A stretch of DNA of 25,298 nucleotides from Flammeovirgaceae bacterium UBA2338 (GTDB lineage: Bacteria > Bacteroidota > Bacteroidia > Cytophagales > Cyclobacteriaceae), in NCBI GenBank assembly GCA_002344795.1, contig DDUM01000040.1:7543-32840 (forward strand). The letters are read 5' to 3'. The translations under genes and the position numbers were made by a program. The notes beneath the pieces were generated by a model that worked only from the letters and a program-made list of their open reading frames with translations, ran no database searches and was not told the DNA's origin. Positions 8,339 through 16,497 of the stretch are shown here, in pieces. Numbering within the stretch: the first letter of the stretch is position 1; every line of letters starts with the position of its first letter.

Positions 8339-8371
8339 GGAGGATTCCACCTATCCCATGATGACTATCAT
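8339..8371. promoter_or_regulatory. Two adjacent dyad-symmetric sites upstream of YceI operon
   Basis: Site 1, 8339-8351, reads GGAGGATTCCACC (symmetry GGnGGAnTCCnCC). Site 2, 8358-8371, reads ATGATGACTATCAT (ATGAT-n4-ATCAT). They lie 6 nt apart and 31-63 nt upstream of the YceI start. The position fits operators controlling the YceI-barrel operon or the divergent lipoprotein gene. No known binding motif was recognised. Confidence 0.35.
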
Positions 8372-8497
8372 TGAGGGTGTTGACTTTCATCACCTCTATC
8401 TATAGCTCACTGAAGAATTGCTTAAATAACTGTAAATCAGTGATTCTCGATCAGTGGCAAATGTCTGAATGCCGACAACCTAATAAGGTTAGTTTAG

Positions 8498-8505
8498 TAA
8501 CTTTG
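8498..8505 (+). promoter_or_regulatory. Exact TAnnTTTG -7 element before the lipoprotein gene
   Basis: TAACTTTG matches the Bacteroidota -7 consensus exactly and lies 30 nt before ATG 8536. No clear -33 TTTG was found at the usual spacing. It supports starting the gene at 8536 rather than at an earlier in-frame ATG (8371) upstream of this element. Confidence 0.45.
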
Positions 8506-8535
8506 AACATAATATTTTTGATCAAAACCCTCCAA

Positions 8536-9324
8536 ATGAGAACCTATTCGTTTGCATTAGTTATTTTCCTAATCGTTTCATGCACACCTAAACAAAAGCA
8601 AGATCTCCCAATTGATTATTATGCTTCACTCCCACCCTACTTTTCTGAAACACTAAAAGCACATGGCGGCCTTGACAAATGGAAAAGCTTTAAAACATTA
8701 GAATACGATTTGCTCCATGATGGAGACGCCACTCCAACAGAACATTATACACTTGACCTTTTGAATAGAAAAGATTTAACAGTAGCCGACTCATTTAAAA
8801 TTGGATTTGATGGTAAAGAAGTTTGGGTGACACCCAACAAAGATGCTTTCAATGGTCGCTCAGCGCGCTTCTATCACAATTTATATTCCTACTTTTTAAC
8901 CATTCCTTTTATCGTATCCGACCCGGGAGCACTTTATTCAGAAGATACGCTTACGGTAAATGGAAAATTCTATAATGTGATTAATGTAAACTTTGAGGAA
9001 GGTGTGGGTGATGCCGATAAAGACGCTTACAAGTTATTGATTGATCCTTCAACAAAACAGATGGATAAATTGCTCTATACAGTTACTTACTACTCAGGCG
9101 AAGCCCATGAAAATTATAATGCCTTAAGCTATGAAGACTGGAAAGATATCAACGGGCTACGCATGCCCACAAAGTTGGTGGGTCACAAGTACAGCGATGG
9201 CGTTATTGGTGAAAAAAGATATGAGGTGAATTTTGTAAATATCCAGCTAAAAGAAGAAAGCCCCAATCAAGATATATTCAATATGCCGACTGAGGCCGAA
9301 ATAGATACTTTAAGAACAAACTAA
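8536..9324 (+). CDS. Lipoprotein, DUF6503-like
   Basis: About 262 residues from ATG 8536. The N-terminus is a lipoprotein signal (MRTYSFALVIFLIVSC) with lipobox cysteine C16, so it is lipid-anchored in the envelope. The mature part begins with a segment containing AHGGLDKWKSFKTLEYDL, typical of a Bacteroidota family I recall as DUF6503, with a LolA-like beta-rich fold. Later segments include LLIDPSTKQMDKLLYTVTYY and DWKDINGLRMPTKLVGHKY. Function is unknown; related folds carry lipid or lipoprotein. An upstream in-frame start (8371) was rejected because it would bury the signal peptide. It overlaps the stop of the convergent DUF4412 gene by 4 nt. Confidence 0.65.
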   Translation: MRTYSFALVIFLIVSCTPKQKQDLPIDYYASLPPYFSETLKAHGGLDKWKSFKTLEYDLLHDGDATPTEHYTLDLLNRKDLTVADSFKIGFDGKEVWVTPNKDAFNGRSARFYHNLYSYFLTIPFIVSDPGALYSEDTLTVNGKFYNVINVNFEEGVGDADKDAYKLLIDPSTKQMDKLLYTVTYYSGEAHENYNALSYEDWKDINGLRMPTKLVGHKYSDGVIGEKRYEVNFVNIQLKEESPNQDIFNMPTEAEIDTLRTN

Positions 9325-10127
9325 TTACCCATCATTCCTTTTACTTCCTTGAAGTTGGAGGGGATGATAAATTCACTAGTAGGCAAAGATTGTTTTTTTA
9401 CCTCTTTTGCCTCCATAATCATTTCCATCTCTGGCATAGACATTTGTATTTTCAAAGGGAAACCATCTATCTCCTTGTAGATGGCAGAATTACTCATTTT
9501 TTCATTGCTTATGCTTCTCATATCCATCCCTTTTAATTCTGTTGTAGCCCATATGTATTGGGTTATCTTTTTTCCCTGCTCTGTCATTTCCACCTGGTAT
9601 TTTTGACACTTATATCCCAAAATTGAAGCAGACGCTGTGGTTTTCGTAACCTTTGCATTGCCTGAATTATTGTTATTATCGCTCAACACAGAATAGATTT
9701 TATTATCTCTATCTACGCGATAAGATTGCCCCTTATCGCTGAGGTACAAAATATCTCCGATCATCATTCCTCCCTCCATTCGGGTAAGAGTATTCTGGTC
9801 TTTAATCTTTACCACCATACTTTTAGGAAACATATCATCCATACCTCCACCGGATGCCATCTTCATCGCGTTTTCTATTTGTGCTTTCATTTGAGGGTTA
9901 GATTCCATCATTGCCTTCATCTGAGGGTCATTCATCTGTTCCTGCATCTGTTTTAGTTGTGCCTGCACAGCAGGATCACTCATTTGCTGCTGCCCCTGCT
10001 CCATTTGTGCTTTCATTTTAGCATCCTTGATATCCGAGCTAATAGCCCATGTAATTGTGCCTTCAAAATTCTGGGCTTGGACAATAATGGAAAAAGTGAG
10101 CAGGAAGGCTGTAAATATTTTTTTCAT
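9321..10127 (-). CDS. Secreted DUF4412 protein with Met/Gln-rich segment
   Basis: About 268 residues from ATG 10127, which opens a signal peptide (MKKIFTAFLLTFSIIVQAQ); a start at 10160 is less likely. After FEGTITWAI the protein has an unusual run, about residues 37-100, dominated by Met, Gln, Lys and Asp-Pro pairs (SDPAVQAQLKQMQEQMNDPQ and on). DUF4412-like beta-rich sequence follows, with ASASILGYKCQKYQVE and IPSNFKEVKGMMGN. Envelope location is inferred from the signal peptide; function is unknown. DUF4412 proteins resemble GLPGLI-type and LolA-like proteins. Confidence 0.65.
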   Translation of the reverse strand: MKKIFTAFLLTFSIIVQAQNFEGTITWAISSDIKDAKMKAQMEQGQQQMSDPAVQAQLKQMQEQMNDPQMKAMMESNPQMKAQIENAMKMASGGGMDDMFPKSMVVKIKDQNTLTRMEGGMMIGDILYLSDKGQSYRVDRDNKIYSVLSDNNNNSGNAKVTKTTASASILGYKCQKYQVEMTEQGKKITQYIWATTELKGMDMRSISNEKMSNSAIYKEIDGFPLKIQMSMPEMEMIMEAKEVKKQSLPTSEFIIPSNFKEVKGMMGN

Positions 10128-10384
10128 ATTTTTTAAATAAAATAGTGCAAATCCTATCATTCAAATTTACAATTACCGTGCCGATCCTCCCCATTAATAG
10201 TGTTCATTTTTGGAAACAATTGTGAATAATCTCCTGAATAGGAAAACGGTCTGATCAGCTAAAATACCCTAATAACATTCTAAATGCTGAATCAGAAATT
10301 GAAAAAGAAGTTATTGATATTCTTTAATTAATAAGCTAAATTAAAATCCCATTTCTCTCCTTTTCATCTATAACACAATTGCCT

Positions 10385-12511
10385 ATGAAAATCTTTGATG
10401 GGAAACACATTAAAAATATTGCTCTGCTTGGTGCTCCAAAAAGTGGCAAGACCCTTCTAGCGGAAGACATGATCTTTGAGGCCGGTATCACACACCGAAG
10501 AGGTACCGTAGAAGGGAAAAGCACAGTCAGCGATTACCACGATATAGAACATGAGCGTGAGAACTCCATATTTGCTACCACTATGCACACCGAGTGGCGT
10601 GACTACAAAATCAATATTATTGATACGCCCGGATTTGATGATTTTGTGGGGGAGATGATGTCCTCCCTCCGTGTAGCAGACACCTGTATAATGGTAGTGA
10701 ATGCAAAGCATGGAGTGGAAGTAGGCACAGAATTAATTTGGAATTATATAGACCGGTTTAGTAAGCCGGTCATTTTTGCAATTAACCAGGTAGATCACCC
10801 TCAGGCAAACTTTGAAGATGCACTCAGAGGAATAAAGCAACGTTTTGGGAATGCGGTAACACAAATGCAATACCCCGTCAGTCAGGGGGAAGGGTTCAAT
10901 GAAATTATTGATCTCCTTAAAATGACACTATACCGGTTTCCTCCCGAAGGCGGCAAGCCGGAAAAATTGCCTATACCCGCCAACGAAAAAGAGAAAGCAG
11001 AACGTTTGCACAATGAATTGGTAGAGAAAGCCGCAGAAAATGATGAGAAATTAATGGAGCTCTACTTTGAAAAAGGAACACTGGATGAAGATGAAATGCG
11101 TCAGGGACTTAAAACCGGTATGATCAACCGGGAAGTATTTCCGGTGTTTTGCATGTCTGCTAAACAGAATATGGGGAGCGGTCGCATGATGAGTTTTATT
11201 GACAATGTGGCACCCTCTCCACAGGAAGCCAAGCCCGAGATTACCGAAGATGGCAAAGAAGTTCCGTTTGATACTTCAAAACCCACAGTGTTGTTCGTAT
11301 TTAAATCTCATTTCGAACCCAACGTAGGCAGGCTTTCGTTTTTTAAAGTCATCTCCGGGGAAGTGAATACCGCTACTGAGCTAATCAATAGTCAAACAGG
11401 TGCTTTGGAGCGTATCCCCCATTTATTTATTATGGATGGAAAGACCCGCACCCCGGTAGATAAATTAGTGGCGGGCGATATTGGCGCTACCATAAAACTG
11501 AAAGGAACCTATACCAATCAAACATTACATGCAAAAGGGCATGAGATCACAATCAACCCCATTGAATTTCCGGAACCACGCATTCGTACTGCCGTGGTTG
11601 CACACAGCAAAGGAGACGAGGAAAAGATTGGGGAAGTATTGCACAAGATACATCAGGAAGACCCAACTCTTCTGGTCAAATATTCAAAAGAATTAAGACA
11701 ATTAATTATTTCAGGCCAGGGTGAAATGCACCTCACAGTATGCAAGTGGTACCTCGATAATGTTTACCAACTGCATACCGATTTTATCACACCCAGAATC
11801 TCTTATCGCGAAACCATCCATCGCCCTGCTGATGCCCACTACAGACACAAAAAGCAATCTGGTGGAGCCGGTCAATTTGGAGAAGTCTATTTGAAAATTG
11901 AACCATATAAAGAGGGGATGCCCGACCCCACAGAATTTTCTATTAGAGGAAAAGAAGAAATTGATCTTGATTGGGGCGGCAAGCTCATCTTTTACAACTG
12001 CATTGTGGGTGGTGTAATTGATGCCCGGTTCATTCCTTCTATACTTAAAGGGGTAATGGAAAAAATGGAAGAAGGCCCAATCACTGGATCTTATGTTAGA
12101 GATGTAAGAGTAATTGTCTATGACGGAAAAATGCATCCTGTGGACTCCAATGATATATCCTTTAAGATTGCCGGTATGATGGCATTCAAAGAAGCTTTTA
12201 TGAATGCAGAGCCACAACTACTGGAGCCCATGTATGACCTGGAGATTGTATTGCCGGAAGAAATTATGGGTGAAGTAATGGGTGATTTGCAAACACGAAG
12301 ATCTATTATTATGGGAATGGACACCAAAGGAAATTATCAGGTAATAAAAGTGAAAACCCCGCTTGCTGAATTGGATCGTTACTCTACTACACTTAGATCA
12401 CTTTCTCAGGGGCGCGCCAGCTTTACACAAAAAATGGCTGAGTTTGCACCTGTTCCTTACGAAATCCAAAAAAAGCTGGCGAGCAAAATGCAGGAAGCAG
12501 AAACAGTATAA
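10385..12511 (+). CDS. Elongation factor G paralogue (EF-G2-like), catalytic His absent
   Basis: A 708-residue translational GTPase with the EF-G domain order. P-loop GAPKSGKT is at 16-23, a degenerate switch I (ERENSIF where EF-G has ERGITIT) near 57-63, G3 DTPGFDDF at 80-87, G4 NQVD at 134-137 and G5 SAK at 258-260. Domains II to V follow, with the domain IV segment around KQSGGAGQFGEVYLKIEP. Canonical EF-G reads DTPGHVDF; here the catalytic histidine is phenylalanine (F84). I recall a Bacteroides EF-G2 reported to translocate without hydrolysing GTP during starvation, and this may be a relative. The start is ATG 10385; an upstream TTG at 10379 is possible. Its stop is 4 nt from the convergent HAD gene's stop. 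Confidence 0.85.
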   Translation: MKIFDGKHIKNIALLGAPKSGKTLLAEDMIFEAGITHRRGTVEGKSTVSDYHDIEHERENSIFATTMHTEWRDYKINIIDTPGFDDFVGEMMSSLRVADTCIMVVNAKHGVEVGTELIWNYIDRFSKPVIFAINQVDHPQANFEDALRGIKQRFGNAVTQMQYPVSQGEGFNEIIDLLKMTLYRFPPEGGKPEKLPIPANEKEKAERLHNELVEKAAENDEKLMELYFEKGTLDEDEMRQGLKTGMINREVFPVFCMSAKQNMGSGRMMSFIDNVAPSPQEAKPEITEDGKEVPFDTSKPTVLFVFKSHFEPNVGRLSFFKVISGEVNTATELINSQTGALERIPHLFIMDGKTRTPVDKLVAGDIGATIKLKGTYTNQTLHAKGHEITINPIEFPEPRIRTAVVAHSKGDEEKIGEVLHKIHQEDPTLLVKYSKELRQLIISGQGEMHLTVCKWYLDNVYQLHTDFITPRISYRETIHRPADAHYRHKKQSGGAGQFGEVYLKIEPYKEGMPDPTEFSIRGKEEIDLDWGGKLIFYNCIVGGVIDARFIPSILKGVMEKMEEGPITGSYVRDVRVIVYDGKMHPVDSNDISFKIAGMMAFKEAFMNAEPQLLEPMYDLEIVLPEEIMGEVMGDLQTRRSIIMGMDTKGNYQVIKVKTPLAELDRYSTTLRSLSQGRASFTQKMAEFAPVPYEIQKKLASKMQEAETV

Positions 12512-12515
12512 AAAA

Positions 12516-13034
12516 TTACTTTGAAAGTATCTGTTGTGTTGCCGTTGTCAAATCCGGAACCGTAAAATTCCACGGACTTCCAGGTGTTGTTTCGTTACTG
12601 ATCAGGACAGTCTTCACCCCCAACTGTTTTGCTGGAATCAGGTCGCGTTCCCGATCTCCAATCATCCAACTGGCTTGAGGGTCAACGTTAAACCTTGCTA
12701 TTCCTTTCTCAAAAAGCAACGCACCTGGTTTTCTGCTGAGCGATTCTGTCACCTTCGGATGGTAAGGACTAAAATAAAAATAATCAATTATCCCTCCACA
12801 TGTCTCCTGTAAATAATTATGGCAAGCTTTCATTTCCTGTTGGGTATAAATACCAAGGGCAATACCAGATTGATTGGTCACAACTATTAAAAGGTATCCT
12901 GCGTCTTTTAATCGTTGTAATGCCTCAGGCACACCTGGCAATATTTTAAACTGATCTAATTGATAGGCATAATTAGGGCTGTCCTCGTTAAGAACCCCAT
13001 CCCTGTCCAAAAACACACATTTGTTTTTCATCAT
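12516..13034 (-). CDS. HAD-IIIA phosphatase, GmhB-like
   Basis: A 172-residue HAD phosphatase. Motif I is DRDGVLN (nucleophile D10, D12), motif II TNQSG, a lysine in RKPG, and motif III-IV MIGDRERD. This matches the D-glycero-D-manno-heptose 1,7-bisphosphate 7-phosphatase / histidinol-phosphatase group, which supplies heptose for lipopolysaccharide in many Gram-negatives. The zinc-binding segment of GmhB (CxH then CxC before RKP) is not conserved here: the region reads PYHPKVTESLSRKP without cysteines. The substrate may therefore differ. Start ATG 13034 or 13031. No other heptose gene is in the window. Confidence 0.75.
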   Translation of the reverse strand: MMKNKCVFLDRDGVLNEDSPNYAYQLDQFKILPGVPEALQRLKDAGYLLIVVTNQSGIALGIYTQQEMKACHNYLQETCGGIIDYFYFSPYHPKVTESLSRKPGALLFEKGIARFNVDPQASWMIGDRERDLIPAKQLGVKTVLISNETTPGSPWNFTVPDLTTATQQILSK

Positions 13035-13095
13035 CGCAAAAAATCATTTATCAAGATTATAAGGCCCAAATTACCCCAAAGCGGGCATTTACCCA

Positions 13096-13127
13096 ATTGG
13101 CCGATCTTACCCTTTTCATTAGTTTTG
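13096..13127 (+). promoter_or_regulatory. Promoter with -33 TTG and -7 TAGTTTTG
   Basis: ATTG at 13096-13099 and TAGTTTTG at 13120-13127 are separated by 20 nt, matching the Bacteroidota sigma-A pair TTTG / TAnnTTTG. Transcription would start near 13133, which excludes the in-frame ATG at 13097 and supports GTG 13148 as the start of the glycosyltransferase. Confidence 0.55.
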
Positions 13128-13147
13128 CTTTTTACCAAAAGGTTTTC

Positions 13148-13891
13148 GTGAGCAACGCTATCGTCATCATTCCCACTTATAATGAGAAGGAAAATATTGG
13201 CCTCATCATTGAAGCCGTTTTCAACCTACCAAAAGACTTTGATCTGCTCATTGTAGATGATAACTCTCCTGATGGCACAGCAGAAATTGTAAAGAATTTA
13301 CAATCTAATTTCAACTCATCTCGCAAACGACTTCACTTACTCCAACGTGTAGGGAAGCTAGGACTTGGAACGGCATACATCGCAGGTTTTAAATATGCGC
13401 TAGACAAGGGTTATGAGTATATGCTTGAAATGGATGCTGATTTCTCTCACGACCCCAATGACCTCGTCCATCTCTACCTGGCCTGTGCTGAGGGAGGCAA
13501 TGATATGGCTGTTGGATCCCGTTACGTTACGGGTGTAAATGTGGTCAATTGGCCAATCGGGCGGGTACTCCTTTCCTATTTTGCAAGTGCTTATGTGCGC
13601 CTGGTCACGCGAATGCCTATCCGTGACGCCACTGCTGGTTTTGTATGCTATACAAAAGAAGTATTGAACACCATCCCATTGGACAAGGTCAAATTCACTG
13701 GCTATGGATTTCAGATTGAAATGAAATTCCTGGTCTGGAAATTTAAATTTAAATTCACGGAAGTACCCATCATCTTCACTGAGCGAGTCCGAGGCCAATC
13801 CAAACTCTCTGTGGGTATTTTTAAGGAAGCTTTTTTTGGGGTAATTCAACTCAAGATTGAGAGTTGGTTCAAAAAATACGAGAGACCTTAA
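13148..13891 (+). CDS. Polyprenol-phosphate mannosyltransferase-like GT2 enzyme
   Basis: About 247 residues, a family 2 glycosyltransferase of the dolichol/polyprenol monophosphomannose synthase type. It would transfer a sugar from a nucleotide donor to a polyprenyl phosphate at the inner membrane face. Seen motifs: IVIIPTYNEKENIGLI at the N-terminus, LIVDDNSPDGTAEI (DDxSxDGT), LEMDADFSHDP (the DAD metal/nucleotide motif), SRYVTGVNVVNWPIGR, and GYGFQIEMKFLVWK. No C-terminal GtrA-like membrane domain is present, consistent with the short Bacteroidota form. The start chosen is GTG 13148: it gives the usual family N-terminus and lies downstream of a good promoter. Its stop overlaps that of the convergent permease gene. 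Confidence 0.85.
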   Translation: MSNAIVIIPTYNEKENIGLIIEAVFNLPKDFDLLIVDDNSPDGTAEIVKNLQSNFNSSRKRLHLLQRVGKLGLGTAYIAGFKYALDKGYEYMLEMDADFSHDPNDLVHLYLACAEGGNDMAVGSRYVTGVNVVNWPIGRVLLSYFASAYVRLVTRMPIRDATAGFVCYTKEVLNTIPLDKVKFTGYGFQIEMKFLVWKFKFKFTEVPIIFTERVRGQSKLSVGIFKEAFFGVIQLKIESWFKKYERP

Positions 13892-15108
13892 TCAAAACGA
13901 ATTGCTTTAATTGGACTGATGCGCGAAACAATTGCTGTAGGTACAAGCAAAACGAGGGTTACTACAGCGAAAACCAGCAGGTTCAACATAATCACCATCC
14001 CCCAATCCCAACTGATGGGAACGAAGCTCATATAATAATCGTGCGGGTTGAGTTGAACCCATCGAAATTGGTACTGTACAAAACACAAACCCAGCCCAAT
14101 CGCATTGCCATACAACAATCCCTTAGCAATCAGATGAATACCGCTATACACAAATACAGATCGGATCATACCATTCTTGGCTCCCATCGACTTTAGCAAA
14201 CCTATCATCTGAGTTCTTTCCATTACAAGTATCAACACTACTGATATCATATTTACACAGACCACCGTAAGAATGACCACCAACAAAATATTTACCTGCC
14301 TGCTAATCAATCCAAGCCATTCAAACACCTGCACATACTTATCGCTTACTTTTTCTATGTACAAGTCATAATCCATATCCTCTCCAATAGTGGTATATGC
14401 TTTGTCAATGTCTTCAGTATTTTTTACGAACACTTCCAGTCCACCCGCTACGCTATCTGCCCAGTCATTAAGTCTTGATATCAACCGGATATCGCCAATG
14501 ATAATTTTACTGTCGTAGTAATCAGAAAGATTAGTTTCATAAATACCCACCACTTTTAATTTTCTGAATCGTGGTGGGTTTTGGAAAAAATGAACAATAA
14601 TATCATCGTTCACTTTTGCTTTTATTTTATTCGCAATCGTTCTGCTTATTACTGCCTCGAAAGCATAGTTAGAATCTGGCAGGTGAAGAAACTCTCCCTC
14701 CACCATATTTTGTTTAAAAGTATTGAGATCGAAACTCTTTCCCACACCCTTGAATACCACACCCAAAACTTCATCATCAGTTTTTATCAATCCAGCCTTA
14801 TGGCTGTACTCCTGCACATGATCGATGTATCCATACTTTTTATAATTCTTATATAAATCAATGTTATAGAAGAAAGGCTGCTCCTCCATAGCATTGTTCA
14901 TGGTAAAGCGCGTCACAATCATATGAGAACTGAAACTAAAAATTTTTTGCTTAATGGTCTCTTGAAAACCTTCCATTATCAAAAAAGAGACAATGGCTGC
15001 CCCCAGGCCTATAGCAATACTTACGATAGCAATTTTATGCGTAATGGAAGAAAACCCATCTCTCTGCTCCCGACTTATCCTTTTTGATATGAAGTATCCA
15101 AGGTTCAA
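13888..15108 (-). CDS. LolC/LolE-type ABC transporter permease
   Basis: A 406-residue FtsX/MacB-family permease. A first transmembrane helix (about residues 26-46, IVSIAIGLGAAIVSFLIMEG) is followed by a large periplasmic region. Three C-terminal helices come near 275-300, 320-345 and 370-395, with an ERTQMIGLLKSMGA segment typical of LolC/E that contacts the ATPase. It ends SRISPIKAIRFD, also family-typical. Lol permeases extract lipoproteins from the inner membrane. The partner ATPase (LolD) is not in the window. The start ATG 15108 lies close to the -7 element of the divergent NamZ-like gene. Confidence 0.8.
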   Translation of the reverse strand: MNLGYFISKRISREQRDGFSSITHKIAIVSIAIGLGAAIVSFLIMEGFQETIKQKIFSFSSHMIVTRFTMNNAMEEQPFFYNIDLYKNYKKYGYIDHVQEYSHKAGLIKTDDEVLGVVFKGVGKSFDLNTFKQNMVEGEFLHLPDSNYAFEAVISRTIANKIKAKVNDDIIVHFFQNPPRFRKLKVVGIYETNLSDYYDSKIIIGDIRLISRLNDWADSVAGGLEVFVKNTEDIDKAYTTIGEDMDYDLYIEKVSDKYVQVFEWLGLISRQVNILLVVILTVVCVNMISVVLILVMERTQMIGLLKSMGAKNGMIRSVFVYSGIHLIAKGLLYGNAIGLGLCFVQYQFRWVQLNPHDYYMSFVPISWDWGMVIMLNLLVFAVVTLVLLVPTAIVSRISPIKAIRFD

Positions 15109-15118
15109 AATATTGGCT

Positions 15119-15126
15119 TAATTTTG
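15119..15126 (+). promoter_or_regulatory. Exact TAnnTTTG -7 element before NamZ-like gene
   Basis: TAATTTTG lies 31 nt before ATG 15157 and fits the Bacteroidota -7 consensus. No clear -33 TTTG is seen at the usual distance. It overlaps the immediate upstream region of the divergent permease gene. Confidence 0.4.
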
Positions 15127-15156
15127 ATTGTATCCAACAAGCAAATTACTTATAAA

Positions 15157-16311
15157 ATGATAAGGATAATTGGGTTGTCTGTTTTTTTATGGATTGGTAT
15201 TACAGCCTGCGATGGGCAGACCAACGACAAAATAGTATTGGGTGCCGAGCAGCTCGATTTGCTGGTTTCAAAATTACAAAACAAAAGAGTAGCCCTGCTG
15301 GTCAATCATACCTCAAGGGTGGGCAACACCCATTTGGCAGACACATTGATGAGCCTTGGCATAAACCTTGTGAAAATATTTTCGCCCGAACACGGTTTTA
15401 GAGGACAAGCTGCCGATGGAGAAGTAGTTAATGATGCCGTGGATAAAAAGACAGAACTGCCCATTGTATCACTTTACGGAAGTGCCAAAAAGCCCACTCC
15501 AGCTCATCTGGAAAATGTAGATGTAGTAATTTTTGACATACAGGATGTTGGCGTTCGGTTTTACACCTACATCAGTTCTCTTTATTATATGATGGAAGCC
15601 TGTGGCGAAAACGGAAAGACAGTAATGATACTGGACAGACCCAACCCCAATAGTTTTGTTGACGGCCCTATGTTAGAATCAGAGTTTAAATCCTTTGTAG
15701 GAGTGATCCCTATTCCTATTGCGCATGGAATGACCGTTGGTGAACTGGCAAAAATGATGCTTGGTGAAAAATGGCTTAACGAAGGCATTCAATGTGAACT
15801 CGAGATAATTCCGATGAAAAACTATTCACACAATATGTCTTACACATTACCCATTAAACCATCCCCAAACTTACCTACTCAAAATGCCATTACATGGTAT
15901 CCCTCTTTATGTTTATTTGAAGGAACAGTGGTGAGTGTTGGAAGAGGAACCGAAACCCCATTCGAAATCATTGGCAACCCGGAAATGAATGATTACCCAT
16001 TTTCATTTACACCTGTTAGCATTAAGGGTGTGTCGAATCACCCCCCCCATGAAAACAAAAAATGTTATGGACTCGACTTGAGAAACATACAAGCTGAGCC
16101 CAACATTTCATTAAAGTACCTGATAGAATTCTACAATCAGTACCCTGATAAAGACCAGTTTTTCACACCGTACTTTAATACCTTGGCCGGCACAGATAAA
16201 TTAAAAGATCAAATTATAGCCGGAATGACTGAAAGCGCTATCAAGCTTACCTGGCAAAAAGGATTAAACACGTTCAAAGAGAAAAGAAAAAAGTATTTGA
16301 TATATAAATAA
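15157..16311 (+). CDS. DUF1343 lipoprotein, NamZ-like exo-beta-N-acetylmuramidase
   Basis: A 384-residue lipoprotein of the DUF1343 family. NamZ members in Bacillus and Tannerella remove N-acetylmuramic acid from the non-reducing end of peptidoglycan fragments. The signal peptide MIRIIGLSVFLWIGITAC gives lipobox cysteine C18. Family motifs are LLVNHTSR (47-54), SPEHGFRG (76-83), IFDIQDVGVRFYTYISS (125-141), ILDRPNP, and GRGTETPFEIIGNP in the C-terminal half. All look intact. The start is ATG 15157; a TTG at 15124 lies inside the proposed promoter. The role is probably cell-wall recycling or scavenging in the periplasm. The repeat array begins 6 nt after its stop. Confidence 0.88.
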   Translation: MIRIIGLSVFLWIGITACDGQTNDKIVLGAEQLDLLVSKLQNKRVALLVNHTSRVGNTHLADTLMSLGINLVKIFSPEHGFRGQAADGEVVNDAVDKKTELPIVSLYGSAKKPTPAHLENVDVVIFDIQDVGVRFYTYISSLYYMMEACGENGKTVMILDRPNPNSFVDGPMLESEFKSFVGVIPIPIAHGMTVGELAKMMLGEKWLNEGIQCELEIIPMKNYSHNMSYTLPIKPSPNLPTQNAITWYPSLCLFEGTVVSVGRGTETPFEIIGNPEMNDYPFSFTPVSIKGVSNHPPHENKKCYGLDLRNIQAEPNISLKYLIEFYNQYPDKDQFFTPYFNTLAGTDKLKDQIIAGMTESAIKLTWQKGLNTFKEKRKKYLIYK

Positions 16312-16317
16312 TAGCTA

Positions 16318-16352
16318 ATTGGTAAAGCAAATCGTTGTTAATCGTCCTCGTT
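16318..16352 (+). repeat. Array fragment U0 (tail plus left arm of HP1)
   Basis: ATTGGTAAAGC followed by ATCGTTGTTAATCG and the HP1 left arm TCGTCCTCGTT, then unrelated sequence. The same order precedes U3 at 17308-17329. A truncated unit at the array edge. Confidence 0.6.
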
Positions 16353-16362
16353 GGCAAGTAAA

Positions 16363-16477
16363 TCGTCCTCGTTTGTAACGAGGACGAATGAGAAAAGCGA
16401 TTTTATCGCTTAAATAAGTAAAGTAAAAAGTGTTAAAAACACTTAATTCAATAGTCCTTGTTGTAAACGAGGACTAT
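16363..16477 (+). repeat. Composite repeat U1 with four hairpins
   Basis: HP1 is 16363-16387 (11-bp stem, loop tgt). HP2 is 16395-16411 (AAGCGAT/ATCGCTT). HP3 is 16428-16444 (AAGTGTT/AACACTT, loop aaa). HP4 is 16451-16477 (12-bp stem ATAGTCCTTGTT/AACGAGGACTAT with one T-G pair, loop gta). All four stems are intact here; this copy stands directly before the transposase gene and is the best preserved unit. Confidence 0.8.
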
Positions 16478-16497
16478 GTAAAACAAAATCCTCTCAT

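Noticed and set aside
11711..12217. 168-codon ORF antisense to the EF-G paralogue
   Set aside because: Shadow of a strongly conserved coding frame; its translation has no recognisable domain.
13400..13849. 149-codon ORF antisense to the glycosyltransferase
   Set aside because: Shadow frame within a well supported gene; no independent evidence.
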